Assembly (NCBI GenBank): GCA_022747635.1
Contig: JAKTNV010000007.1
Span: 11,807,997-11,871,996 of the forward strand
Source: Hetaerina americana
Lineage: Eukaryota > Arthropoda > Insecta > Odonata > Calopterygidae
DNA: 64,000 bases
Direction: 5' to 3'
Every line of letters starts with the position of its first letter. Positions within the stretch are counted from its first letter, which is position 1. A program made the translations under genes and the position numbers. Under the pieces are notes generated by a model. It worked only from the letters and a program-made list of their open reading frames with translations. It was not told where the DNA came from and did no database searches. Below are positions 10,701-25,700 of the stretch, piece by piece.

Positions 10701-13700
10701 CCTTCCCTTCTCAACAAAGAAAAGAATACGTTTTGGTGAGGTTATACAAGCAAATGCAAGTTTATTGCTTGTGGCAAAGTATTTTCCATCAGTGTTGTGG
10801 CCTGAAAACAAAACCAAATTTAATGAAATTATATTACTCAAGAAAACATGGGTGCATGTTGTATAAACTAGCAATAATGGCAATGGCTGTAAAATACACC
10901 AACTGAAAGCATATGCCTATGGCCACTGCCCATATTTTAAAGATAGACAGGATATTGCCTGCCCACACATGTATATTAGCCTTTTAATAAAGAGCTACCA
11001 ATTTCCTATTTGTTGTGACATAAAATGATTAACATAAAATATTTACACGCTGAGCTTAAGGATTGCATAAAATAATTATACGTCTACAGGATCAGACATG
11101 GATGGCAAAATCACTCATTTATCACAAACACAAACTTGGGGATGCATGACGTCTGCTCTCAAACAGCATGTGTTGAAAATTTCCTCGCGTCCGCGGGCAC
11201 ACAACTAAGCACTCCATTGATAATTGAGGCCTGCTGCACTCTTGGGAGTGCAGCAGGCCTCAAACGCTTCCGCTGGGCATCTTCGTTGAATACGGTCATA
11301 ACACATTTGCATTGCATTCCTAATTTTTAATTGACTATTATTCCATTGCCTATCAATAGCATCAATACACAATCAAGGAGGTTACCAGGGAATTTTTCAT
11401 ATACACACATACTTAAACTTCTCCATTGATATTCAGTATTCTCAAAAAATAGAAATACTCAAGACTTATTTATTCCGTTCCTTTTTATAATGCTTTAATT
11501 TTAAATTCATTTACAAAGAACATGCAAATATAATAATTTTTAAACCACCAGACAATATGCTAAAGCCAAAAACAGACCACATTATTTATCTCTGAGACAA
11601 TGTTATATAATCCAGCGAATGCGAACCTTATCACTTGCCATTAAATGTACAGTGTGAGTTATATACATGTGATCCACAGTTTACAGCGTTTACACATAGG
11701 ATGGTCGCAGTAGAACGCGCCACCACAATGGGCATTGCAATAGGGAAGACAAGGCAAACAGAAGACATTGTACAATGGAACAGTGATATACTGAATATAT
11801 ACAAGGAACATAATACATACAATACAGTATGCAGACAAGGATAGTATATATTTGGGGGACTTACGCACAGCATCTTTGACAAATTTGGACTTTGGCACAC
11901 ACATAAACCAGCTCATCAGTTTGCCTTTTATGGTGCTAATATTTGTCATTTTTTTCTTTTATTTAAGTTTGCAATTTCAATTCTTAGGAATCATTTATAA
12001 ATCACCGTGTGTTACAATGGCTTCTAGAAGTGTTCTCAACGGTTTTGGCAAAGGAAGGAAGGTTTCAAATAAAGCTATAAAATCTATTTCCTAAGAAAAT
12101 TAAGTCGAAATTCATGAAGGTTTTATCATCGTGGGAGAAACATTGACATGCATAAAAGTATTGGTTATAGTGATTCTGCAATAAGATATTTCATGACAAT
12201 GCTGATAGTATCAGTAAAATAGTTCAAAGATCAACTGATATCAGGACTACAGTTGAAACTACAATTCCAAAACCACAGCACAAAACTTATAAGGGATAAT
12301 ATGAAAACTTTTGCATGGATCCAGAACATTTTTGTCCATAGACATCTTGTTGCAGACAACAACTGATACTTTCATAAACTATGTTTAAAACATCTTAACA
12401 ATGAAAAATCAATTGGAATATTGACTCAAGAAAAATAATTTCAAACTTTATTCATTCTAATTTCCTATTGCCTTTACAGTACTCTTTTCTTAATTTTGAA
12501 TCGCATTTGGTTTTACCACAGAGGAAATCACGAATATGGCATTAAAAATGGCAACTTATTTCATCGATTGGAAGCTGTTTTTCCAAAGAAAAATATAACA
12601 CTTTCAAAAGTAATTTAAACCTCTCGTACATCTGTTATTCTTATCACATACGGTGAATATTGTTCAAATTTCACATGAAAAGTTTTTGTTTCCTCCTTTA
12701 ACATTTTTTACCTTTTTCTCAATTTTCTTCCAGTACTTTGATTTATTTTTAAATGAGGAAAAGCTTACAACTGTGCATAGGGTGAATGTCTGCCTACACT
12801 AATGTATACAGCTTTTTTTTATTTTTATATTCTACTATAAAAATTTAGCAATGTCATCATTTAGAAAATGTGAAACCATTATCAGAGACAATATACATAA
12901 AAATGTGACAAAATATTAAAAGATGCTTACCCAACTGCCCATATTCTGGGCAACCAAATGAGTACAGGCTGCCTTTGCAATCAAGGATCATCCCAAACTC
13001 ACCCCCACAATCAACTTTCACTATGGGGGGTCCTTTATATGCCAGCTGGAAAAAAATTACCACACACGAAATATTAATTTAATGTAACTTTCAGGCCTAA
13101 GAGATATTTAATGATAGCAATATATAAATCAAAATGATTTACAATAGTAGTAGTAGTTATTTGGGGAGGTGACCGACTGCTGAGGTCATCTGCACCATTA
13201 GCAATGGATGGGAAAGGAGGAAGGATGGAGAGAAACTCATCGTCGGTATTAGCCAACCCTTAGCGAAAGACGACAAGCAATGTCACCAACTGCAAGAATT
13301 GAGATGGTGGGAAAGGAACTAGAGTGGATGGAAGAGGAATGGAATGCCTCCTCCTGGCACAAACATTTAATCCCCCCATCAAACAATGAGGCATTGAATA
13401 ATTGGCGCTCTAATGTGTATTTAAGAGGGAACTACTTGTCATTACCAAATGTACTGTACAAATTCGGGAAAAAATAAGTACTAGAGTAATAAATTTTACC
13501 TGAGTTGGAGTGGTGATGACTGGATGCTGATTACCAACACCACACTGCCCCATCTTGTTATCCCCACAGCCATAAACCACACCTTGATCTAAAATTAAGA
13601 ATTTTTCAACTATAACATTAATTAACTTTGAAATGCCAATAGAATGGTATGAATACTAAAAAATCTCTTGCAAGGATGAGACAGACTATAGCAGAACAAT

Positions 13701-16700
13701 ACTATCACAGCTAATGAACTAAGTAAAGAGAGCACATTTACCAGTAAGGAGCAGCGTGTGATTTCTTCCGCAAGCAGCATTAACAATGACTTCATCTTTA
13801 AGGGCAACAATTTCCTCAGGGGTATCTCTCCGAATAGCATCTCCATGTCCAAGTTGGCCTTTCTCATTACGACCTAGAGAAAAATGATGGACAAGATGAA
13901 AATCAATGACCAAAAGTTACTGTTATACAATTGTTAAAGCATCTTCAGCAGTAAAACAATTCACTAGAGGATGAATGCCACTCATCTCAATGGGCATTAA
14001 TTATAAAACCTTGAAGAGATTTACAAAAAAGAGACAAGGTTACAATCAACATTTAAGCAGTAGGAAATAATATGGAGCAACAGCACAATTCGCTTGAATG
14101 TAATAAAATGAACAGGATTGTACAAATCAGAAACTTAGCATTATGGAAAGAAGACAAGCATACACTAAAGGTAATTAACAAGTGCATCTTTTCTTAAAAG
14201 TATGCACTCTGTTAGGAAAGGGCTCAAATAGTTTTGCAGGTAAGGTGTTCCAATAAACAACTTTTTTATTTAAAAAAGAAATTTTTTTTATTTGTTCTTT
14301 GTGCCCAGCAGTTTTACCTTGAATTTGTGGTCATTTTTCCCTATAAAATTTGGGTTCCCCGCCTCTTTCCTAAGATCTGCCCAAGCTTTCTCCCCCTTCA
14401 GAATGCGGAATATTCCACAGTCTACTTATTTTTCTTCTATTTTGAAGAGGTAAACATATTCATATGAGAGTAAAGCATTGAGACAACTGCCATATTTGTG
14501 AATTTAGCATTTCAATTTTTATGGCAAAAACATGTTGACTCGGAAGTGGTCTTATCATGGTAACAAGGGATCCAAAAGCAAAACAAGATTTAAATATTCA
14601 TCAAATATGAAACACTTTGAGTTCATACTACTTCCAAAGTTGTAAAAACAATTTAATTAATAGCAAGTATTATGTAAACATGTAGACACAAAGACTTTCC
14701 ATGCAAATATGAATCACTTCAAACCATGGGATGGATCCAAGTGTATTAAGGGTTTTTCTAAATCCTGTTCTATTTGTCACTCTCACACATGCATTAATTG
14801 ATTGGTAGAAGAGGTCCATTCACATGATGCCATCATCCAACATCACAAATAAAAATCAACATCCAAAATAAGTAAATAAAAATTTGGCTAAAAAATAACA
14901 TTTATTTATTTATTTACACAATTACGTTGCAATTAGGCAAATTTCCTGGTGGCAACGGTCAGGTTAGGTCAAAGATAACTACTAACAACGAAAATTACAT
15001 ACGAACACATAAAAACAGATAAGAGACAAAATATTTTTACATAATGACACTTCCACATCACATACAAACAAACTTCCACATCACATACAAAATGCCGTCC
15101 ACATCACATACAAACAATATTTTCAAAACTACAATGAAGTTAATTACCCAGTGGCTGCTTTACATTTCAACTTAAAACTTCTAAAATTGGATGGAAAGGG
15201 CTCAAACAAACCTCCAGGCAGCTGGTTACAATCAATAATAGTTCTATTTAAAAAAGAGTATTTTTTCTTATTTTTGTTTGAGTCCTTACTTTTATTTTGT
15301 GGCTATGGTCGTTTTTTCCCTTAAAGTTAGGCTTTTCTATCCCTTGCCATAAATCTTCCCACGCTTCGTCCTTTTTAACAATTCTATACATCGCGCCTAA
15401 CCTACTCCTTTTTCTTCTATTATTCAAACTCTCCCATTTCATTATATCTAACATTTCTGTGACACTATCTGTTCTTTCGTACCTTCCGAGTACATATCTT
15501 GCTGCCTTTCTTTGAACTTTTTCTATCTTATATGTCCCACCTCATATAGATCCCATACTATGGAGGAGTATTCTAGGATAGGGATAACCAGTGCCTTATA
15601 TGCTTTTTCTTTTGTGGCTACGCTACTTCCTTTTAAATTTCTCATCACCCAATGCAATACTTTAAATGCCTTCCATGTCAAATTATCTACTTGGACTCCC
15701 CACCAAAGATCCCTAGTTAAATAAATGCCTAAATATTTGCATTGACTAGTACATGGGATTCTTTCTCCAAAGAGGGTGTAAATTTCCTTTTCTGCGTTCT
15801 TTTTATTTGAAAATTTTATATGCTTACTTTTACTTATATTAATGCCCATATTATTATTTGTAACATGATGGACTTCATATTTTTTGTTCACTATTTAATC
15901 AGCTCTCGTCTCGTTAAGTCCCACATAACATTGGAAATACCTTGCCTAGACATTGACACTAAAAATGACAGTAGAAACTACTGGAATTTCAGAGATACAC
16001 AGTCAAAGTGAATCTCTCACAAAGTCTCTTAAAATAATCCACGAGGTCACTCTGAGGTTTTCTTACCAAGTCTGTCAGAGGCTGTCATACTTTGATGTAG
16101 ACATTCATTCCAAAGGGTGGCAATATTCTTCAATATTGTCCATAAATGTAACTTGTATGGGGTTAGTCAAATGAATTACCTCAACCTTAGGTCATGGGTG
16201 TTGAATGGTGATGGGTTTGAGGCGTTGATTCCCATAATTCCAGAGGTTGGTACAACAGTGCACCCTTGAGGCTTCCTCGAGTCTATTGCCTCAAGTCACG
16301 TGACCAAAATGAAACTCGTCCAATTACTTTTACAATAGCATGCAGAGAAACAAGCTTTATCTTTTTTACATGTCACTCAATACTTATCAAAATGGCCTTC
16401 ATTGATACTCATTTTTTTACAGTTCCTACGGCATTATGTTAAACTACACATAGCTCCTTTATTTTCCATAACAGTCGATAAATATTGCAAAATTCCATTA
16501 AAAAAAGGTGAAAAAAATCAATTCCCCAGGTGTTAAACCGTCTAAATCCTTCCGTGGATGTTGTCTGAGCACAGAGACATGCAGTGAAATCACACTATCC
16601 ATTGATCTCAAATAAGATACAAATATTTCTTTGCCCTCATCAGTTGTAATTACAAGCAGCATACTATACTTAAAGCTTATAACTCGTAGTGAGTACCTAG

Positions 16701-19700
16701 ACAATGAACATATTATATCCATCAAGGGCAAAGTGAACACAATGCTGATTGATAGATGAGTAATTTTGAACTACCATGCTCTAGATCTGAATCACTACTT
16801 ATCTTCTTGTAATCATTACCAATTATGTGCCACACTCCTACATACAATGCCATAATCTTTTTCAACTATTAAAATTACATTAAAACAATACGCAATCATT
16901 GATTTACTAATGTCAGCATTCACTATTCACGTTTATGTGGACGTAACACTGAATCAACTAACTAATCTTTGCAAATATACCTAGACACACAAGAATTTTG
17001 ACTGAATTCCCTTTTAAATATGAAATTGCAAAACTTGGCACTCCCTTAAATATCACCTAAAGTGGAAACAACAGTAATGTAATAATTTCTTGGAAATCAA
17101 AGATTTGCAGTGTGATTCAAAACATTACCAGAATTTATAAATCCACTATTCCTTTGTCTTTGTTTACTTACAGCATTAGTTACTAACCTATGATTTCAAG
17201 ATCTTGAGATACACTACTTACAAAAGGCTTTACAGTTTTTTCTTCTAATTTATCACCCTTTGGAACCAAGCATTGCAAATCTCAGTGGCTTTAAAAAATA
17301 TAGCCATCAGTAAGAAAGAGTTAATTCATTCTTTAATTTTTCAACCCACGAATTGGCCCAAAAGACTGCATACATCCATTCTTCACAGATATTGATGAAA
17401 TATGTCACCCAATGAATGGGTTCATCAGCTATTAACAGAAGTACAATACCCTTTTCAAATCCCTTTTAAACAAGGGCTCCAGGAGTGAAAGATAGCAAGA
17501 TATTGCTTGGAATATTAGTATTGATGAATACTACATTGTCTCTCATACAGAGTTTAGACTCTAGAAGGCACACACAGAAATATTTTTCATGGGCGATCAA
17601 AAGTCTTTTTCAAGGGTTAAAGTGGATTTAGCAATTGCATGAAGTGAAAGCCTGGTAAGGATTATTAGGACCATTTAGGATGAATGGTACAAATTCAGCC
17701 TGAATGAATCATGGAGTGACACCCAGCAATTAAAACAGAAGGCAACACAGCGATCGCATCTTAAATATTCTACACTGAGTCCCACCCTTGAGATAATCTT
17801 CATATGGCATGCAATTAGGAACCAATACAGTAAAATTAACCACCTCGAACACAGGCAATGGAAGTGAAAATTTACTTCTATGGGTGCTGAATCAATTCAA
17901 TTCCCTCAGTACACCTAATGAAACATCCAGATGGTTGCTGCAAGCTCTTCTTTTAGCCACTTTTAAGATTCTGCTTATTCTAGTAATGGATTACTCAATA
18001 GTAGTAATGTTTAGGGGAGGCGACCAACGCTAAGGTCATTTGCACCATTAGGGATGGACAGGAAAGGGTGAAGGGCGGAGAGAAAACAGGCGTTGGCATT
18101 AGACTATTCTTAACAGAAGGCGCCAAGCGGTCCGCAGCTTAACATCCCATCCAATGGACGGCGTACTCACTCAAAGGGCCCTTCACAAAGCACCTAAAGT
18201 AGGGATTAAAATACCACTGAAAAATATTCAATGCCACCAGGATTCGATCCAGGGCCCTCTGGGTGGGAAGCCAGTACGATAGCCACCGCATCATCTTGAT
18301 CCCCGGATTTCTCAATTATCAACACATTTGCACACCTTTTCCTCTCAGTGTAAACAATTAGTAGCTTCAGGACTTTTATTGCCCAGACAGCAGTCCTACT
18401 TTAAAAGGTCAAATGATTAAAAGATAACCATCACTCTGCATAATTTGCATAGCATGGTGATACACCCTAACCTTCTGCTTCCGACTGATAAGTCCTGGTG
18501 TTCAATCTCTCTACCAATGCCTTTAAACAACCTCATCCAAGCTTTGTTATTTATCTGGCAATTTGAAATTGTGCAGGAAACCAAATGGTGTCCCAGGGAC
18601 AGGAAATGCCCATTCCTCCCTCAGACCACCCCCAAAGAATATTAATGTCTGAATTCCCCATGCCTATTTTCGGGCAACTTCTGCTCTTGCCTATCAAACA
18701 AGCTTATGGATGAATTACTATGGTGAACGCATAACACCTTGGACATGCTCTTCAAAATTTGACTAAATTTTATCATTGATTTAATCTGAACTTTCACTTA
18801 AAAGTGAAAATATGGATTTATTACGCCATCAAATTTTAAACTTTCTTCCACAGCAATTTGTTCCCAAATTCTAAATTAATTATCATTGGGTATGCATATG
18901 AGTTGGAGATTTTCACTTGCTGTTATAATATCCGAGGGTAAAACTGTATAATAATTCACTGGCGCGAAGTCAATTTTATGATTTTTTTAAGATTAGATTT
19001 TTTACAACTTTTCGGCATATAAAAGAAAATGTTGTAAAAATCCGCGACCACATTTGCCAAAAGGGGAAACTATATTTATTTCCACTAATTTAAAATTTCC
19101 CCATTCCACGACTCGGAGAGGCGGCAACCAAAATATTCGAACAGCACTTTCCGCGCCGAAGGTTGCACCTATGAAGTTTAGTATTCCAAACTCTTTACCA
19201 GTTCCACGTATGGCGGTGGCGCCAAACCATTTCACTAAATGTCAACTAACACCCGCAAATTTCACCGTCATCACGTGATTCAGATTGCTAGGAAGCATTC
19301 ATCCCCCCTCGACAATACTACATGATTTCCGATACGCATTATGAAAATTCACCTGGAGTTATGTAAATTCAATGTTCACTCACATATGCATATCTGTGCT
19401 AAAAGATCAAAATGGTCATGAAATATATCTATTTTTAAAAGAGAAAAACCTCAAGAAAACTACGTTTTATGTTAATTTTCTTGGCGAAGCATTTAAAACC
19501 CGATAACGCCGATGTTCAACGTATATAAATACTGAAAAACGCGTTATCTATGTCTCGAAATTGATAAACCACAGTCGTAAACACGAAAACTGGTTCGATA
19601 GGAGAGTGTACAACTTTCTTTATACTTAGTCCTAAAAACGAGTGAAATCGTCACGTGGAAGTTTGAGTGCAGTTCCTATGCCTGTGCCACCTGCGGTTTC

Positions 19701-22700
19701 CCAGGAACTTCGTTTCACGGAAAATCACACCGCTTGGGTTTAGCTGAGAGCACAACAACCGGATTTGAACACGGTACCATTTAGTCTGCCACCGAACGCT
19801 CTAACTACTGGCCAACCATGTCGCCTCGAAACTGATACGAACACACGAAATTATGTCCTCCATTTACCATTCCATGAACTGAATAGCTATCTTTTACTGT
19901 AAGGAGACACTGCGCAATGTAGCATTGGGTGCGGAACATTTTGACATTTTTGTGGCAAGTAACGGTGTATACAACTCCTCGGTCGCAATTATTGCAATTA
20001 AGTTAATGTTCAAACCAAAGTCACACAACCGATAAGTTGGCGAGCGAACCTTAATGATTAAAACATAAGACTTATATATTTCACTGAAAGCAGATAATGA
20101 TAAAACATTTTTCAAGATTGTCGATTAACTTTATTTTGGCATAAGAACATTCCTCAAACAGCCCCCTGAAAAAATGTTATGCGAACGCTTGGGACGTCCG
20201 TGCGGAATGGTCAGTGAAAGAGAGAATATCTACTAGAAATCCCCGAGTTCAAATACCTATTTTACGATATAAACCGGTCTTGTTTATAGTAAATATATTA
20301 AAGTACCCGTGGTAATGGAATAGCGAGCTTTCTTAACACCGCTAATTTGGCGAGAATGTCGTGGCGATTTCGCCTGTATCTCCTTGGTAGTAACACCCGT
20401 TGGTTCGGGAAAAATTTATCAAATCAAAATACAAATTACGTGGTAAGACTTCTCTAAGATTTCACTTCAGTGGCATAAACATGGGATGCAGAATGCACTC
20501 CCGGATGCTTCCGTCGTTTTCACACATTTCTTCTGCACACATGTTTTCTACATACTTAGAAAACAATTTTTACATTTATAATAATATTTATTTTCAAATA
20601 AAAAACTTCTTTCTTCATTGTTTCCGGATGCCAAATAATGTCGACAAAACGTAAAACCATTAAAATAATAGAAGAGCAGACATTAAAATTCCAGGAAGGT
20701 CGAAGGGGAGGAATTGTGGAATCGAACGATAAGATAATCGCTGCCAAGGACTTTCCACGAATTCCCGCGCGGCTCCTTTAAAAGCCCAGTCAGCGGGAAG
20801 GCCGTCGCTTCATGGAGCTCGCTATGACGCATCCAATATTTGGAATAGAAAGATACGGGGGCGCCTGCGTCAAACAAATTCGCCCTTCCTCACACTAAAC
20901 GAATAATTCGTGATAAAAAAACCCGCAAGTCTTCGTAAAAGAGAGCTTAATGAGAATAATCGAAATAGATAAATAAATAATCGAATAGGTAAAAGGTACT
21001 AAAAAGAACCGATGCAGAGAGAGAGAAACAATTCTGACGCCCGCGGGTCCTGTAGAAGTAAAAAAAACACTAATTCCAGAATAAAGCGCGAAAACTAAAG
21101 AACATCAGGAGTATACTATATTTCCCAGCTCGCAATCCAATATGCTGCACGCTGAGTGAAAAATCATCGAAGAGTTGCCGATATGAAATGCGTTTGACGA
21201 CACATAAACATAATATTTATTGTTCGAGCACAGATCGACATTCGCCACCAGTTGTTATACCAGTAAAGACGTGTTCAGGTTGGTATATACGATGGCTAGG
21301 CCTCCCACTCCATAGGTCCGGGTTCGAATCCCCGTGGCGTTTTTATTAAGTAGAGTGACATCCCAATCGTGGGTCACACTAATCCAGGGGTAGAGCGTTG
21401 GACAACTGACCAGGGGGCCCGGGGTCGATTCCCGGGCAAGTAACTCTGTGCACCTGCAGCTCCACCTATTGGGAAACCATAACCGGCTCAGGGAAAGGAA
21501 CTGGCCCCCCTACACTGATGTGTGAATTTCACACGCCGTAGGGCTTAGTATACTGGGTGAACCTACCTAACCAACCTTCGGTTTGATTGCTGCCTATGGT
21601 TTTTTACTTAATGTATCAGAAGGGAGGTTAAACTTTGGACCCTTTTTGTTAAGAGGAGGTTAATAAGTTTCTCTCCAACCTTCCCTAATCCCTGAAAATC
21701 CCACCTCTACCAAATTACCTTATCCTAACTATCCCTAACAAAGCAAATGACCTCGGCGGTCGGTCGGCTCCCTTTTGATAGACTATCATTACCCAATAGC
21801 AACACATACCCGAGTGATTGATTTTGATCATGCTGATCACTTCCATTAGGTTTTCAATCAATGTAATAGTTTCATTATTCAATCAGGAACGAAAGACTTC
21901 TCATCCACACTAATTTTGACCACCCAAAATAATATTAGATTGATTTCATTACATCACCCACAAATGTTGAAGAGTTGTAACACATATCATTCATGATCTG
22001 TCGACTAAACCTGTGACCAATATCATCAACATCTGACAGACAACCTGTGATTGGCAAAAGATTTGATTTTATTCATGATCAGCCAATAAGATTTGTTCAC
22101 TTACCTGAGTGACTGACTATATGGATCATTCAAAATTTCTCAAGACCCAAGTAATATGATTTTCTCATTCAAGGTTGACCCATCACTAGCGCTCTATTCT
22201 CTGTATTTCCCATTAAAATCTGGCATTTGAAAAATCACACGGCTTCAGTGAACTGGGGTGCCCAGAGTTGAACCCAGAATTGAACCCATGACTCCAAGTC
22301 AATGGCTTAACACGGCATACTGGGCTACTTCTCCCACATCTTGATATTCCATAGTTCATTCCAAGTATTCATCAATTAATGCTCGTCCACAGCATCGGAT
22401 CCATATGAGGTGGGACATATTTTACAGATAGAAAAAGTTCGAAGAAAGGCAGCGAGATATGTACTCGGAAGGTACAAAAGAACAGATAGTGTTATGGAAA
22501 TTTTGGATACACTGGAATGGGAGAGTTTGCAAAATAGAAGAACAAGGAGTAGGCTAGGAATGATGAATAGAATTATTAGAAATGACGAAGCGTGGGAAGA
22601 TTCATGGAAAGAGATAGAAAAACCAAACTTTAACGGAAAAAACTACCACAGTTTTTAAATGAAAATAAGAACACAAAAAACAAATAAGAAAAAATACTCT

Positions 22701-25700
22701 TATTTTTAAATAGAATTATTATTGAATGGAACCAGCTGCCTGGAGGTTTGTTTAAGCTCTTTCCATCCAATTTTAGGAGTTTTAAGATTAAGTGTGAAGC
22801 AGCCACTGGGTGGTAAACTTTATTGATTAGTGATCATTATACTATTGTACTTATTACAATATTGTTTGAATGAGATGCAGAGAGCATGATAAGTTGTATT
22901 GCAAAAGTGAATGATGTGTTAATGGGGCGTGATTATGAACGGTATATGAAATCAAAGAGCGTATGATTATGGACGGAGTGCGGCGATGGACTGAGCATCG
23001 TAGGTATGGTGTGAACCCAGACCTTTTGTGATGGTAGAGGTGCCACCAGGACAATTGTCCAATTCCAACAAGATTTATATAATAATAATTCAAATTCTAC
23101 TCTCAGCTCATCACTGTACCTGCCCACATTTTATCTTCACCCATTCCCTGTAAATCACTCTAACTACCGCAGCAAAAAACCCACTTTATTCATCCCATTT
23201 TACAAAAACATTCACTGAATAAACACCCTTTTTAACTTTCTTGCTCAATTCCATTAAACTTATCGGACCTCGATGTTATCTCGTAATTCTCTGTCCTTAG
23301 GCTAACAGTTGCAGCCGACTTTTGTACATTTGGCCAAGTCAAGATTTTGTTGACAACAATCCCCTTCCAGTAAGGATACCCCAATGATGATATGGTACTC
23401 AGTTGTGAGAATTGGCCATTCAGACCAATTAATGCATTATTTGACTGCGAGCAAAGTCATTGAGGTTATTCCTTATAGCTTGTACCAATAATATTTATAG
23501 TACTTCACATGCAACATCAGTTCAATGGGGGTTCATAGCAGTGCAGTTGGCTGAGCACTGGCCTACTCATGGCAGAGTATGGGTTCGATTCCATCACCAC
23601 CACCCAACCTATCTGATTCTTTTGAACATCAGATCTTCCTGGGATACCACAGGCATTACAATGCAAGGAACTTCCCCCCAGTAAAACCAAATGATGATGC
23701 CACACATGGGTGAAAAAATTCTTGTGGAAGTGAAATATACATTGACGAGTGGAGTAGCAGGGTTTTTAATAGACTGTAAAAATCTATACGTTTTCACACC
23801 AATGTGTCCAATATGAGACAACATAATAGCTAAAAATCCTGTCAACCAAATAATGACGACTATTTTCCAAGCATAAGACACCGTATGTGGTCTTAAACTG
23901 ATCCCCAATGATGATGGCCACAATGATAAATTATGTCCCTTGAGAATTTGATTCCTTAGCATGAATGAGGATAACTGGGAAAGGGTCTTGATTAGATTTG
24001 GCGTTATCACAATTAACAGGATGGCTAGGGAAATCACTACAACCATTCCTCATATTTCACTAATGTAGCCCACTAACATGTGATTCCTGGTACCACAAAA
24101 CCTTTTTAACTGGTTCAAAAAATTTAGGACAGTAAATTTTGCTACACAAGGAAATTGTTTGGCATATAATAATGAAAATGCACATAACATTAATCCTGGA
24201 TTCTGTCTCACAATTTCGTAATGCTAACAATCCACGATTCCCTCACCTTCACTCAGTAAATACATTTAAAATCTGGTCTTTACTCTTGATTCTGCCCACC
24301 CAGAAATAGAGGTGTGAAAAGAATGTATGCATATAATTTTCATCTAGCTTAGGCTCACATAAATTCACCCAAATTATCTCTTGCACTTGAAAAGTTGACC
24401 CAAGCTGAAGCTATATGTTGAAAGTAATTTTATATTAAAGTCCCCACTACATTTGATCTTGGAAACCGGGCATGAATGACTATTGATAGATATTGCTTGA
24501 GGGATACCAACACCTATGTGTCTGTGACCAAATGTACCACTCACTCCGAATCCAGAGTTATAAAAACTGTACCCACAAACAAATCTACTCTGGTGGCACT
24601 GGGGTAACATTCTCACACGTCACCCCAGAGATCGAGGGTTCAATTCCCACCTAGTTGTTTTCTACCTAGGAATTGTTAGAGTCATCAATTTGATGTTTAA
24701 AAGTTACGTCGAAGAAGGGATAATAAAGTCTCAATCTCGCCCCAAATAAAGTCGTTAAATAAAAAAAGTATTACACCAATCTTCTTCTTACTTACAGTAA
24801 ACTAAGAAGCTTTATGCTATAGAAGAGAAGTTATGTTAAAAATGGTTTAATAATATTTATAAAGAAAATTCAAAGAAAGCAACCTAACCAAGTGCCAGTC
24901 GCATTAATTAAAACAGTGATATCCAATCTACAATGATTAATCTGCATCTGTGAACTAATCTGAATATCTAGCCAAGGCACTGAAACTTTAATCGTTAAGC
25001 TCCATGGATAAGCAGTTAACCGGATTGAAATGCAACTACCCTAAATGCTTGCATTAAGTACACGTGAACGTGAGATTTATGTTCTGCTTTAGGATTTGAT
25101 TGTTTGGTAAACACTTTTTCTCATTCATTTTACATGATGGCAAAACGTAATTTTAAAACTTCCTTGGTGATTCGACACGATAGCATTAGTAAAATGCATC
25201 TGTCAGAAAAAAGTCATCAATCATTAACACGATTACGAAAATACAATTATATTATTGAAAAAACATATTAACGATGAAAAAGGAAACTCGGACACAAAAA
25301 TCAAAAAGGTGATAAGGGAATAAAAATATATCAAGTAATATGCGTTTGAACTCTAAAATATGACTGATCTGCTTCGTTTTAACATTAAAAACCTAACATA
25401 AATATGTAGTATGAATAAATTATTAACATACATTTATCAACCCTTTTCATTTCGAGTTCACCTATCCGTTTAAATTGTGGAAAAATATTAATAATCAACC
25501 ATAAAAATCCAAACAAGGATCACCAGAGGAATGAAAAATATTAAAAATAACAAAAATATTCCATTACATGTTACATTCCTTCCGGGAGTTATATTACATT
25601 TACAAAAAATACAATTAAAATAATAGTATGAAATTATTTCGTGGAAATTTTGAAAAACGCCTTATCGCATCTATCAAAATGCCTCACATTACTTTTCCTG

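Noticed and set aside
11659..11949. Minus-strand frame in RCC2 intron 5 with a donor-like GTAAGT
   Set aside because: RCC2 exons 5 and 6 join exactly without it; Cys-rich end looks like chance.
15050..15118. CRISPR-like repeat
   Set aside because: Three tandem 23-bp units without spacers in a eukaryotic LINE tail.
16498..16740. 80-codon minus-strand frame in RCC2 intron 2
   Set aside because: Not part of RCC2 and no family recognised; no support from splice sites.
19002..19235. 77-codon minus-strand frame in the CpG-rich intron stretch
   Set aside because: Opposite-strand frames of similar length overlap it; no motif seen.
21300..21450. Possible true tRNA genes with strong B boxes
   Set aside because: No complete cloverleaf; the second one continues into a SINE body found elsewhere.
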